This document shows positions 1 through 10,621 of a stretch of DNA of 58,661 bases, piece after piece. Each line of letters opens with the position of its first letter. Within the stretch, counting starts at the first letter, position 1. Below the pieces are notes generated by a model. It was not told the origin of the DNA. It did no database searches and saw only the letters and a program-made list of their open reading frames with translations. Location: contig NZ_JAAZWC010000029.1 in NCBI RefSeq assembly GCF_013185195.1, positions 1-58,661 on the forward strand, given 5' to 3'. Position numbers and translations under genes: made by a program. This DNA comes from Saccharibacillus qingshengii. GTDB taxonomy: Bacteria > Bacillota > Bacilli > Paenibacillales > Paenibacillaceae.

Positions 1-33
1 GCAGGGTCCTGGGAGAGTAGGAAGCTGCCAAGC
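1..33 (+). rRNA. rrf: 5S rRNA, 3' end (partial)
   Basis: The first 33 bases match the 3' end of a Firmicute 5S rRNA: the GGGAGAGTAGG block is followed by a GCTGCCAAGC-type end that closes helix I. The rest of the gene lies outside the window. It is followed at once by an intrinsic terminator, so this is the end of an rRNA operon reading in the + direction. Confidence 0.88.
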
Positions 34-44
34 CGAAGAGAAAA

Positions 45-77
45 AGCCTTTACCGCAATCGCGGTAAAGGCTTTTTT
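45..77 (+). terminator. Intrinsic terminator of the upstream rRNA operon
   Basis: An 11-bp perfect stem (GCCTTTACCGC at 46-56 and GCGGTAAAGGC at 61-71) with an AATC loop is followed by six T residues. It lies 12 bases after the 5S gene and ends the rrn transcript. Confidence 0.93.
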
Positions 78-106
78 GTTGTTTTCTTTTCCAGAAATGC
101 TTTGAG

Positions 107-282
107 TTTTCCACAAAAGATCCACATTATTCTCAAGCGGATGTCTTCGAGACCTGCTTTATAACCAATTACCGCAATTCTATCCACATATTCTCCACAT
201 TCAACTTAATTCCCACTTCGATTTCAAAGCCTAAACCGTAAGCTGTCTTGATTTTCATCTATTTACCCACAATTTATCCCCA
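107..282 (+). other. Spacer with a cluster of DnaA-box-like 9-mers
   Basis: The 277-base spacer after the rrn terminator has no credible ORF. It is A+T rich and contains five 9-mers that each differ from the DnaA box TTATCCACA at one position: TTTTCCACA (107-115), CTATCCACA (180-188), TTCTCCACA (191-199), TTACCCACA (263-271) and TTATCCCCA (274-282). A weaker one is AGATCCACA (118-126). All lie on the + strand and none is a perfect box. The bases between 283 and the gene at 355 must hold that gene's promoter, but I see no convincing -35/-10 pair. Confidence 0.45.
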
Positions 283-354
283 ATTTGTTTAGGGCGCTTC
301 AAATACGTTTTATATAACTATAAAAAAGAGTAAGTTTGGGAATGGAGGAGAAAG

Positions 355-1536
355 ATGAAACACAAAGGAACCAAAGAAAAACAGAGGCCCTGGCTGTCTT
401 TGTTGGTATGGGGAACAGCCGGAGCGATCTTTTTGCAGGGGATAGGCGGAGGTGCCGGGACAATCGATCAGGCATTCGCCAAAGAAAAGACGGCTCCTTC
501 GGTACATAGCCTGAAGCCTGCCAATTCCATATCCGTAACGGCGTATGGAGCGGTAGGGGACGGGAAAACGGATTCGTTGGCGGCTTTTAACAAAGCGATC
601 AAAGCGGCACGCAATCAAAAGAAAGTGCTCTACGTGCCTCCGGGCAACTTCCTGCTCAGCGCTAAGCTTCAGGTTACGGGGGTGCGAATCATCGGCGCCG
701 GAGCGCAGCGCAGTATTTTGACATCAACGAATCCGTTAAACGGATCGATTAATCTAAAAGGAAAAAGTCCGGCTTTGGAAAATGTGACGCATATTTATAA
801 AAGCACGAGTTCCCGCGATGGAGCCGACTCGAAAAACAGCGTTACCGTACTGGGCGCTTCCAACTTTTCCATTCGTAACGTGAGGGTGGTAGGGGCGAGC
901 ACAGCCGGTATTTTGGTGCGCGATGGATCAACCGACGGTGTGATTTCGGGGAATGTAATCAAAAACACCAAAGCCGACGGCATTCATTTGACGGATGGAA
1001 GCAAACGGATTACGGTCGAGAACAATACGGTTAAACAAACCGGAGACGATGCGATCGCAGTCGTCAGCTATCACAAAGATCCGGAGCCGGCAAGCGATAT
1101 CGTGATACGCGGGAATTCGGTAGGATACTCTTCGAAAGCTCGCGGAATTTCGGTGGTCGGCGGCAGCGGAGTGACCATCGAGAACAACAAGATCAGCAAT
1201 ACCGAAATGGCCGGGATTTATATTGCCGTTGAGGAGAACTGGAATACACGCGATGTTAAGGATGTGACCGTCAATACGAACACCATTGTAAATGCCGGGA
1301 CCCGTCCGACCAACGATCATCCCAACATCCTTGTTTTTGCCGACCAGGGCAGGATCGATGAGGTGCGGTTTACAGGGAATATCATCTCCGACTCGGTCAA
1401 TGCGGGAATTGGCATCTGGGGAGACGGAGAGATCGGCAATATTTATTTTACTTCCAATGAAGTCAACAATCCGGGAGCGTCAGCTACCACGTTCAAAAAA
1501 GGCCGGATTCACGCCGAAGGCAACAGAGGGTTTTGA
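355..1536 (+). CDS. Secreted right-handed beta-helix protein (pectate-lyase-like fold)
   Basis: This is a 393-aa exported protein. Residues 1-42 form a signal peptide: a basic start (KHKGTKEKQR), a hydrophobic core with WLSLLVWGTAGAIFLQG, and a likely AFA|KE cleavage site. At about 58-75 comes an AYGAVGDGKTDS motif, typical of the N-terminus of the pectate-lyase-3 / glycosidase beta-helix superfamily. The rest is short parallel-beta-helix coils rich in ENN, GN and GI repeats (about 165-390). Such proteins usually bind, cleave or isomerise polysaccharides; the substrate here is unknown, and carbohydrate lyase or hydrolase activity is inference from fold alone. The start is supported by GGAGGAG eight bases upstream. 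It has its own terminator and stands alone between an rRNA operon and ctsR. Confidence 0.8.
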   Translation: MKHKGTKEKQRPWLSLLVWGTAGAIFLQGIGGGAGTIDQAFAKEKTAPSVHSLKPANSISVTAYGAVGDGKTDSLAAFNKAIKAARNQKKVLYVPPGNFLLSAKLQVTGVRIIGAGAQRSILTSTNPLNGSINLKGKSPALENVTHIYKSTSSRDGADSKNSVTVLGASNFSIRNVRVVGASTAGILVRDGSTDGVISGNVIKNTKADGIHLTDGSKRITVENNTVKQTGDDAIAVVSYHKDPEPASDIVIRGNSVGYSSKARGISVVGGSGVTIENNKISNTEMAGIYIAVEENWNTRDVKDVTVNTNTIVNAGTRPTNDHPNILVFADQGRIDEVRFTGNIISDSVNAGIGIWGDGEIGNIYFTSNEVNNPGASATTFKKGRIHAEGNRGF

Positions 1537-1548
1537 TTGGATTTTTCG

Positions 1549-1571
1549 ACCGCGGGCAGCCGCGGTTTTTT
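1549..1571 (+). terminator. Intrinsic terminator after the beta-helix gene
   Basis: A 7-bp stem (ACCGCGG at 1549-1555, CCGCGGT at 1560-1566) with a GCAG loop runs into six T residues. It isolates the beta-helix gene from the ctsR operon. Confidence 0.85.
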
Positions 1572-1595
1572 GCTGTCTTCTTTTGAAGAGGACTC

Positions 1596-1648
1596 TTGGC
1601 AACAAAAAAATATATGGTATAATAGATAAAAAGTCAAAGAAAGTCAAA
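1596..1648 (+). promoter_or_regulatory. ctsR operon promoter with CtsR operator
   Basis: A sigma-A promoter is visible: -35 TTGGCA (1596-1601), a 16-base spacer and an extended -10 TGgTATAAT (TATAAT at 1618-1623). Just past the expected start lies a perfect CtsR heptad repeat, AGTCAAA (1632-1638), GAA, AGTCAAA (1642-1648). It matches the known operator RGTCAAA-NAN-RGTCAAA. CtsR bound here would block initiation, giving heat- and stress-inducible autoregulation of ctsR-mcsA-mcsB-clpC. The 5' UTR that follows is about 210 bases and holds one 8-bp hairpin (GCACCTTG...CAAGGTGC, about 1708-1743) of unknown role. Confidence 0.92.
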
Positions 1649-1842
1649 GTCAACTGTGTGTATTTATTTTGATGCCCTGCGACATGCCGCACACGAATGG
1701 TGCCTCGCACCTTGAACAGGTTTGCTCAAGAGGCCAAGGTGCCTGAAACGACCAGACGTTTCTTCCTTTTTGCGGAAGGGTTATTTTAAGAGTAGGTTCC
1801 ACATCCGTACAGCGGCTCAGGCAGATAATGGAGGGTGGATCG

Positions 1843-2310
1843 ATGCGCAATATTTCCGATGTCATCGAACATTATTTAAAAACGGTTCTGCAGGAAAGTC
1901 CGGGAAGCATGATCGAGATTCAGAGAAACGATCTGGCCGATCGATTCTCCTGCGTACCGTCTCAAATCAATTACGTAATCAGTACGCGCTTTACTTTAGA
2001 AAAAGGATATTTGGTCGAAAGCAAGCGCGGAGGCGGAGGGTATATCCGGATCCAGCGCATAGAGCTTCCGACCCATTCCGAGCTGCATGCCCACGTTCAT
2101 GAAACAATCGGAAGCGAAATGAGCCAGTCGGCGGCCGAAGGGCTGATCTACCGGTTGGTGGATGCGGATCTGATTACCGGACGGGAAGCGGCGCTCATGC
2201 GCTCGGCTGTTCTGCGCAACACGCTGCTGCTCAAACTTCCCTATCGGGACGAAATGCGTGCACGGATTATGAAGGCGATGCTGATTGCGCTCATGGGACA
2301 ACAAGGGTAA
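1843..2310 (+). CDS. ctsR: CtsR, class III stress gene repressor
   Basis: This 155-aa protein represses clp and related genes. The N-terminal winged helix-turn-helix includes CVPSQINYVISTRFT and the glycine-rich wing SKRGGGGYIRI, which contacts the heptad operator and senses temperature in B. subtilis. The C-terminal dimer domain ends RARIMKAMLIAL, as in the family. An in-frame ATG at 1828 exists, but the GGAGGG motif sits correctly only for the ATG at 1843, which also matches the conserved start (M-x-NISDxIE). It is the first gene of a four-gene operon and its own operator lies upstream. Confidence 0.97.
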   Translation: MRNISDVIEHYLKTVLQESPGSMIEIQRNDLADRFSCVPSQINYVISTRFTLEKGYLVESKRGGGGYIRIQRIELPTHSELHAHVHETIGSEMSQSAAEGLIYRLVDADLITGREAALMRSAVLRNTLLLKLPYRDEMRARIMKAMLIALMGQQG

Positions 2311-2361
2311 GCCTTATTCTTTTTGAATACGTGGCGTTTATTTTGTGAAGGAGGTGAGCGA

Positions 2362-2886
2362 GTGCTTTGTCAGGAATGCCAGCAGAGACCCGCAACCCTG
2401 CATTTTACGAAAATTATCAACGGTGAAAAAAACGAATTCCATATTTGCGAGCACTGTGCGAGAGAAAAGGGCGAGATGATTCCGGGGACATCGGGTGGAT
2501 TTTCGATTCACAATCTGCTGTCCGGATTCCTCGACTTCGATATCGCAGGCAAGTCGCAGTCGGGAAATGCCGCCCAGCCCCAACAGCTTCGGTGCGACGA
2601 ATGCGGGATGACCTACGCGCAGTTCCGCAAGATCGGGCGGTTCGGCTGCAGCTCCTGCTACAAGCATTTTGACGACAAGATCGATCCGCTGCTCAAGCGT
2701 GTCCACGGCGGAACCGTACATGTCGGCAAAGTGCCCAAACGCGGAGGTGCCGATCTGCAGGTGCAGCGCGAGATCGATACGCTCAAGCAGGAACTGCAGG
2801 AACGTATCGAGAAACAGGAATTCGAAACGGCTGCTCAGCTGAGGGACCGCATTCGCGAACTCGAGCTGCAGCGGTCGCAGCGTTAA
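2362..2886 (+). CDS. mcsA: McsA, zinc-binding activator of McsB
   Basis: This 174-aa adaptor activates the arginine kinase McsB and modulates CtsR. Four CxxC pairs are visible: C3/C6 (CQEC), C29/C32 (CEHC), CDEC near residue 77 and CSSC near 98, consistent with zinc binding. The C-terminus is a UVR-type helical hairpin (EIDTLKQELQERIEKQEFETAAQ). The GTG at 2362 is chosen because AAGGAGGTGA lies just upstream and the conserved MxCQEC start follows; the longer frame from 2323 lacks a ribosome site. It sits 15 bases before mcsB. Confidence 0.95.
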   Translation: MLCQECQQRPATLHFTKIINGEKNEFHICEHCAREKGEMIPGTSGGFSIHNLLSGFLDFDIAGKSQSGNAAQPQQLRCDECGMTYAQFRKIGRFGCSSCYKHFDDKIDPLLKRVHGGTVHVGKVPKRGGADLQVQREIDTLKQELQERIEKQEFETAAQLRDRIRELELQRSQR

Positions 2887-2901
2887 GGGAGGTTACGGGT
2901 C

Positions 2902-3966
2902 ATGTCGGATTTTTCTTTTACGGAACATGCGCTCAGCAGTTGGATGAAAGCGGACGGAGACGAGTCCGATATTGTCATCAGCAGCCGGGTGAGAATTGCA
3001 CGCAATCTCAGAACTTTCCCGTTTCCGCTTGTCGCCAATGAAGAGCAGGCCGAGCAGGTTCGCAACCGGGTCGTGGAAGCGGCCAGGCAGGCTTCGGAAG
3101 AGCTTGGGCTGCTGTATCCGATCCGGCTCGACGAATTGAACGAAATCGAGCGGCAGGTGCTGGTAGAAAAGCACTTGGTAAGTCCGACGCTTGCCAACGA
3201 ATCGCAGGAAGCGGCAGTCGTCCTAAGCGAGGACGAATCGCTCAGTATTATGGTGAACGAAGAAGACCATATCCGGATCCAGTGCCTCTACTCCGGTTTC
3301 CAAGTCAAGCGGGCCTGGGAACGGGCTACACTTGTAGATGATGCACTGGAAGCCCATATCGATTATGCTTTCGACGACCGGCGCGGCTATTTGACCAGCT
3401 GTCCGACCAACGTCGGTACGGGACTGCGGGCTTCCGTGATGATTCATCTGCCCGCCCTCGTCATGACACACCAGATCGGGCGCGTTCTGAACGCTATTTC
3501 CCAGGTGGGACTTACCGTACGGGGCATCTATGGAGAAGGCAGTGAAGCCCAGGGGAATCTGTTCCAAATCTCCAATCAGATTACGCTGGGTCAAAGCGAG
3601 AACGAGATTGTGGACAATCTGGAAGGAATAGCGGCCCAGATTATCGAATATGAACGTCAGGCACGCAGCAAGCTTGTCGCCGAATCGAAGATTCGTCTCT
3701 ATGACCGTGTGATGCGTTCGTACGGGATTCTGACCCATGCGGCGATCATCGACGGCAAAGAGGCGGCCCAACGGCTGTCCGATTTGCGTCTGGGGGTCGA
3801 CCTGGGATGGATCGACAAGCTGACGACTACGCTGCTGAATGAACTTACGATTTTGACCCAGCCGAATTTCCTTCAGAAAACGTTCGGTGCTACAATGAAT
3901 ACAGCAGAGAAGGACATGTACCGGGCGCAGTTGATCCGGGACAGGCTGCTTAAAAACAAGGAATAA
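2902..3966 (+). CDS. mcsB: McsB, protein-arginine kinase
   Basis: The 354-aa product belongs to the phosphagen-kinase-fold family that phosphorylates protein arginines, marking proteins (including CtsR) for ClpCP. Visible family motifs are SSRVRIARNLRTFPFP near residue 29, NEEDHIRIQ near 118, and the active-site block SCPTNVGTGLRASV near 165 with its conserved cysteine. The GEGSEAQGNLFQISNQ loop lies near 213. Length is close to the 363 aa of B. subtilis McsB. The gene follows mcsA by 15 bases, after a GGGAGG site, and precedes clpC, so kinase, activator and unfoldase are co-expressed. Confidence 0.97.
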   Translation: MSDFSFTEHALSSWMKADGDESDIVISSRVRIARNLRTFPFPLVANEEQAEQVRNRVVEAARQASEELGLLYPIRLDELNEIERQVLVEKHLVSPTLANESQEAAVVLSEDESLSIMVNEEDHIRIQCLYSGFQVKRAWERATLVDDALEAHIDYAFDDRRGYLTSCPTNVGTGLRASVMIHLPALVMTHQIGRVLNAISQVGLTVRGIYGEGSEAQGNLFQISNQITLGQSENEIVDNLEGIAAQIIEYERQARSKLVAESKIRLYDRVMRSYGILTHAAIIDGKEAAQRLSDLRLGVDLGWIDKLTTTLLNELTILTQPNFLQKTFGATMNTAEKDMYRAQLIRDRLLKNKE

Positions 3967-4032
3967 CACCCCGTTCGGCGGCCGGATGCAGGTCCGGTCG
4001 TAAGGTTACTACTTTGTGGAGGTGCTTTGCAT

Positions 4033-6489
<2,457 letters not shown>

Positions 6490-6562
6490 CCAACAGCCAA
6501 ACTGTATAAAAGGCCCGGTCCGGGGAATGCTTTGCGCTTTTCCGGTCTGCCGGCCGCCCCTA

Positions 6563-6604
6563 GCCGGGCCGCGGAATTTCGTTTCCGCCGGTCCGGCTTT
6601 TTTC
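6563..6604 (+). terminator. Intrinsic terminator of the ctsR-clpC operon
   Basis: A G+C-rich stem of 14 bp with one bulge (left arm 6563-6576, right arm 6583-6597) is followed by a T run. An upstream 7-mer GGCCCGG (6512-6518) could pair with CCGGGCC in the left arm (6564-6570) and compete with the terminator. Confidence 0.88.
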
Positions 6605-6637
6605 GCATGACCCGACGTTTGGAGAATGGAATGACCC

Positions 6638-6666
6638 TTACTTTTAACCGCGATAAATGATAAACT
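6638..6666 (+). promoter_or_regulatory. Possible radA-disA promoter
   Basis: A weak -35 (TTACTT at 6638-6643), a 17-base spacer and an extended -10 TGaTAAACT (TAAACT at 6661-6666) lie between the clpC terminator and radA. The terminator implies that radA needs its own promoter; this is the best candidate I see. Confidence 0.42.
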
Positions 6667-6746
6667 TTTAAGGAAGAGCTTTCCGTATTTGCCGGAGGCG
6701 AACGGACGGTTTCGGACTGCCGGAGAGCCGGTGAGAGAGGAGACCC

Positions 6747-8123
6747 ATGGCCAAGACAAAAACCAAGTTTTACTGCACCGAGTGCGGCTACGAGTCGACC
6801 AAATGGTACGGAAAATGCCCCGGCTGCCAATCGTGGAACTCCATGGTGGAGGAAACGGTCAGCAATGTGAAAACCCAGGGAATGGGCGGCATGAATTCTT
6901 CCCTGCTGCAGGGAACGCAAAAACCCCAATCCATTGTCGATATCGAAGGCGGACAGGAACCGCGGGTAGATACGAAGATCGGAGAATTGAACCGGGTGCT
7001 CGGCGGAGGCATGGTGCCGGGTTCGCTGATTCTGGTCGGCGGGGATCCCGGGATCGGCAAATCGACGCTGCTGCTGCAGACGTCGCATTCGTTGGCCGCT
7101 TCGGGCCTGAAAGTGCTGTATATTTCCGGGGAAGAATCGGTTAAGCAGACCAAACTTCGTGCGGAGCGGTTGGGCGCTTTGTCGCCTCAGCTGTATGTGT
7201 TGTGCGAAAGCAATATGGAGCAGGTGGAGCTTGCGATCGAACAGATTGCTCCGGATTTTCTTGTGATCGATTCCATTCAGACGGTGTACCAGCCGGATGT
7301 GACGAGCGCGCCGGGCAGCGTCTCTCAGGTGCGGGAGTGTACGGCCCGCTTTATGCGGATCGCCAAGAACGGTGGAATCGCTACCGTTCTCGTCGGCCAC
7401 GTGACCAAAGAAGGCGCGATTGCCGGACCGCGTATGTTGGAACATATGGTGGACTGCGTCCTGTATTTTGAAGGAGAACGCCATCATACTTACCGGATTT
7501 TGCGCGCGGTCAAAAACCGTTTCGGTTCGACGAACGAAATGGGCATTTTCGAAATGCGCGAAGATGGGCTCGACGAAGTCACGAACCCGTCGGAATTGTT
7601 CCTGTCCGAGCGGGCGATGGGCGTGTCCGGCACGACCGTCGTCGCCAGTATGGAAGGCACAAGGCCGGTATTGGTCGAACTGCAGGCGCTGGTGGCCACG
7701 ACGCATTTTCCTTCGCCCCGGCGAATGGGAACCGGGATCGATTACAATCGTTTGAACCTGATCATTGCGGTACTGGAAAAACGTATGGGCTTGTACATGC
7801 AGACGCAGGACGCTTACGTCAATGTGGCGGGCGGCGTACGACTGGACGAACCGGCGGTTGACCTGGCCGTAGCGGTCTGTCTCGCCTCGAGCGTTCAGGA
7901 CAAGCCGACGCGCCCCTATGACGTCGTGTTCGGCGAGATCGGGCTCACCGGCGAAGTTCGGGCGGTCTCGCGGGCGGAACAGCGTGTCAAGGAAGCGCTG
8001 AAACTCGGTTTTAAACGGGTCATTATGCCCACAAAGAGTTTAAAAGGTTGGAAGCACCCAAAAGGGATCGAATTGATTGGTGTCGAGACCGTTTCACAGG
8101 CGCTCAAAGCGGCGCTAGAGTAG
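6747..8123 (+). CDS. radA: RadA (Sms), DNA recombination ATPase/helicase
   Basis: This 458-aa RecA-like enzyme acts in branch migration and recombinational repair. A zinc finger opens the protein (CTECGYES...GKCPGC, about 10-29). Walker [11 protein letters not shown] is near residue 96, and the RadA-specific KNRFG motif ([12 protein letters not shown]) is near 257. A Lon-protease-like C-terminal domain (about 275-455) has the family's usual length. The start ATG follows GAGAGGAGA. disA follows by 37 bases, as in B. subtilis, where the two proteins interact. Confidence 0.97.
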   Translation: MAKTKTKFYCTECGYESTKWYGKCPGCQSWNSMVEETVSNVKTQGMGGMNSSLLQGTQKPQSIVDIEGGQEPRVDTKIGELNRVLGGGMVPGSLILVGGDPGIGKSTLLLQTSHSLAASGLKVLYISGEESVKQTKLRAERLGALSPQLYVLCESNMEQVELAIEQIAPDFLVIDSIQTVYQPDVTSAPGSVSQVRECTARFMRIAKNGGIATVLVGHVTKEGAIAGPRMLEHMVDCVLYFEGERHHTYRILRAVKNRFGSTNEMGIFEMREDGLDEVTNPSELFLSERAMGVSGTTVVASMEGTRPVLVELQALVATTHFPSPRRMGTGIDYNRLNLIIAVLEKRMGLYMQTQDAYVNVAGGVRLDEPAVDLAVAVCLASSVQDKPTRPYDVVFGEIGLTGEVRAVSRAEQRVKEALKLGFKRVIMPTKSLKGWKHPKGIELIGVETVSQALKAALE

Positions 8124-8160
8124 GGCGTTAACCGGGGGTTGACGCAAGGGGAGGCAGGCA

Positions 8161-9234
8161 ATGAAAGAATCGGAATCCACAAAAATGAACGAACTGCTCA
8201 AACTCGTCGCACCGGGAGCTCCTTTCCGCGACGGGCTTGAGAATGTGCTGCGCGCCAAGACCGGTGCTCTGCTCGTCGTCGGTTACAGTCCCGAAGTGAT
8301 GGAAGTCGTCGACGGGGGATTCTCCATCAACTGCGATTTTTCGCCGAACTATTTGTACGAGCTGGCGAAGATGGACGGGGCGATTATTTTGAGCGAAGAT
8401 CTCAAACGTATCCTGTACGCCAACACGCAGCTGATTCCGGACTCCGCCATATCGTCGTCGGAGACGGGAATCCGCCACCGGACAGCGGAACGCGTAGCCA
8501 AGCAGACGGGTAAACTTGTCGTATCCATCTCGCAGCGCCGCAATATCATCACGCTGTATCTCGGCAATTTGCGTTATACGCTCAAAGAGATCGGAGTTAT
8601 TCTCACCAAAGCCAACCAGGCGATCCAGACGCTGGAGCGGTACAAAGCCGTACTGACCCAGGCATTGACCAATCTGACCGCTTCGGAGTTCGAGGAACTG
8701 GTTACGCTGGCGGAAGTGGTTGGCGTCATTCGCCGCGTCGAAATGGTGCTGCGCATCAAGACGGAAATCCAGCGTTATGTCAGCGAACTCGGTAATGAAG
8801 GCCGCTTGATTTCCATGCAGATGGAAGAGCTGGTCGGCAATACCGAACGCGAAGTTCTGCTGCTGCTCAAAGACTATACGGCCCAGCCCGGCGACGAAAA
8901 AGCCAAAGAGATTCTGGCGTCGCTTCGCCGTTCGACCGACGATGAGCTGCTGGATACGGCGCATATTGTGCGTCTGCTCGGCTACTCCGCTTCGCTGTCG
9001 GTCAGCGACGAGATGCTGGTTCCGCGCGGTTACCGCGTATTGAGCAAGATTCCGCGTCTGCCCAATGTCATTGTGCATAATTTGACCGAACATTTCGGCA
9101 AATTGGCGGATGTGATGCGGGCGGAACTGGAAGAGCTGGATGAAGTGGACGGCATCGGAGGAGCGCGCGCCCGTACGATCAAGGAAGGGCTGCGCCGCTT
9201 GCAGGATCAAGTGTTTATCGAACGTCAGGTTTAG
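8161..9234 (+). CDS. disA: DisA, c-di-AMP synthase and DNA integrity scanning protein
   Basis: This 357-aa diadenylate cyclase makes c-di-AMP while scanning DNA and stops at branched structures. The DAC domain shows the DGA motif at D72-A74 and the RHRT motif at R105-T108, both needed for catalysis. A helical spine and a C-terminal helix-hairpin-helix domain ([20 protein letters not shown], about 320-340) bind DNA. Length matches the family (about 360). It is followed by a terminator, not by yacL as in B. subtilis. Confidence 0.97.
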   Translation: MKESESTKMNELLKLVAPGAPFRDGLENVLRAKTGALLVVGYSPEVMEVVDGGFSINCDFSPNYLYELAKMDGAIILSEDLKRILYANTQLIPDSAISSSETGIRHRTAERVAKQTGKLVVSISQRRNIITLYLGNLRYTLKEIGVILTKANQAIQTLERYKAVLTQALTNLTASEFEELVTLAEVVGVIRRVEMVLRIKTEIQRYVSELGNEGRLISMQMEELVGNTEREVLLLLKDYTAQPGDEKAKEILASLRRSTDDELLDTAHIVRLLGYSASLSVSDEMLVPRGYRVLSKIPRLPNVIVHNLTEHFGKLADVMRAELEELDEVDGIGGARARTIKEGLRRLQDQVFIERQV

Positions 9235-9260
9235 GTTTAACGGCCGCGGCGTAAAAAGAG

Positions 9261-9288
9261 GCGTCTTCCCGTGGGAAGGCGCTTTTTT
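9261..9288 (+). terminator. Intrinsic terminator after disA
   Basis: A stem of about 9 bp (arms GCGTCTTCC and GGAAGGCGC, 9261-9282) is followed by six T residues, separating radA-disA from ispD. The remaining spacer up to 9400 has a TATACT element near 9346 that could be the -10 for ispD, but no clear -35. Confidence 0.85.
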
Positions 9289-9399
9289 GATCTGTGTGCC
9301 GGCAAGTTTTCAAGAGCGATTGTAGTTTTCGAGGTCTGCCGCGGGTATACTAAAGAGACGCGGGAATAGCGAAACGGGTATAAAGGCGGGCGTAGACGA

Positions 9400-10098
9400 A
9401 TGGAGCGAAACTTGAGCGTAATCGTGGTTGCGGCCGGACGCGGCTCTCGTATGGGTACGAAAGAAAGCAAACAGTTCCTCGAGCTTGATGGACGTCCGCT
9501 GTTTCTTCGGGCGATCGAGGCGTTTGGACGTTTCGGAGCGACGGCCGAAATTATTGTGGTTACTGGGGAAGCCGATGTCGAGCGCTGCCGCCGTTATATC
9601 GAAGAAGCGGACTGTCCGCTTGTGAAAACGGTAGTGGCCGGAGGGAAGGAACGCCAGCACTCTGTCCATGAAGGGCTTAAGGCGGTTTCCTGCCCCTGGG
9701 TCATGGTCCACGACGGCGTACGGCCGTTTATCTGGGAACCGGACATCGAAGCCTGCTACGACGAGATGCGGCGCAGTGGAGCGGCTGTGCTGGCCGTCCC
9801 GGTCAAAGACACGATCAAGACTGTGGGAAAAGGCGGCCTGATCGTCGATACGCCCGACCGCAGTCTGCTGTGGGCGATTCAGACTCCGCAGGGGTTTCGC
9901 ACGGAAGAACTGCTGCGCGCGCATGAGCGTGCGGCCGCCGAAGGATTTCTCGGGACCGACGATTCGATGCTGATCGAGCGTCAGGGAATCCGGGTAACCG
10001 TCGCCCGGGGGGATTATACGAATATCAAGATTACGACGCCCGAAGATCTGGATTACGCGGAGTTTTTGCTTCGGGCGAAGCCGAAGGAGAGAACATGA
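9400..10098 (+). CDS. ispD: IspD, MEP cytidylyltransferase
   Basis: This 232-aa enzyme joins CTP to 2-C-methyl-D-erythritol 4-phosphate, the third step of the MEP isoprenoid route. The nucleotide-binding signature [11 protein letters not shown] and a downstream lysine (ESKQF) lie at residues 8-25. HDGVRPF is near 107, and the DTPDR...WAIQTPQGF block near 149 is typical. The Shine-Dalgarno is modest (AAAGGCGGG). The stop overlaps the start of ispF, so the two enzymes are translationally coupled. Confidence 0.95.
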   Translation: MERNLSVIVVAAGRGSRMGTKESKQFLELDGRPLFLRAIEAFGRFGATAEIIVVTGEADVERCRRYIEEADCPLVKTVVAGGKERQHSVHEGLKAVSCPWVMVHDGVRPFIWEPDIEACYDEMRRSGAAVLAVPVKDTIKTVGKGGLIVDTPDRSLLWAIQTPQGFRTEELLRAHERAAAEGFLGTDDSMLIERQGIRVTVARGDYTNIKITTPEDLDYAEFLLRAKPKERT

Positions 10099-10586
10099 TG
10101 ATCAGAGTGGGACAAGGATTCGACGTGCATCAGCTGGTGGAGGGAAGGCCCTGCATCATCGGAGGCGTAACTATTCCGCATGAAAAAGGCCTGCTCGGAC
10201 ATTCCGACGCTGACGTGCTGCTGCACACGATCAGCGATGCGATTTTGGGGGCGCTTGCGCTGGGCGATATCGGACGTCATTTTCCCGATACCGATCCGGA
10301 GTTCAAAGACGCCGATAGTCTGAAGCTGCTGCAGCACGTCTGGAAAATGGCGGAAGAACGCGGGTACGTGCTCGGCAATGTGGATGCGACAATCATCGCG
10401 CAGCAGCCGAAGATGGCGCCCTATATCCCGCAGATGGTTACCGTAATCGCGGGTGCGTTGGGTGCAGAGGAATCGCAGGTCAACGTAAAAGCCACGACCA
10501 CCGAATGGCTCGGTTTCACCGGACGGGGCGAAGGCATCGCGGCACAGGCCGTTGTCTGCTTGACGAAGGGTATGCTATCATCTTGA
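10095..10586 (+). CDS. ispF: IspF, MECDP synthase
   Basis: This 163-aa enzyme cyclises CDP-methyl-erythritol phosphate to 2-C-methyl-D-erythritol 2,4-cyclodiphosphate. Metal ligands are visible in GQGFDVHQL (Asp, His) and [10 protein letters not shown] (His). [14 protein letters not shown] and [16 protein letters not shown] complete the family signature. Two consecutive ATGs (10095 and 10098) overlap the ispD stop; the first fits the AAGGAG site best. It skips the intermediate enzyme IspE, which is encoded elsewhere, as in B. subtilis. Confidence 0.96.
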   Translation: MMIRVGQGFDVHQLVEGRPCIIGGVTIPHEKGLLGHSDADVLLHTISDAILGALALGDIGRHFPDTDPEFKDADSLKLLQHVWKMAEERGYVLGNVDATIIAQQPKMAPYIPQMVTVIAGALGAEESQVNVKATTTEWLGFTGRGEGIAAQAVVCLTKGMLSS

Positions 10587-10621
10587 AAGAATTTTAGAAA
10601 CGATACGGGAGGCACACAATC

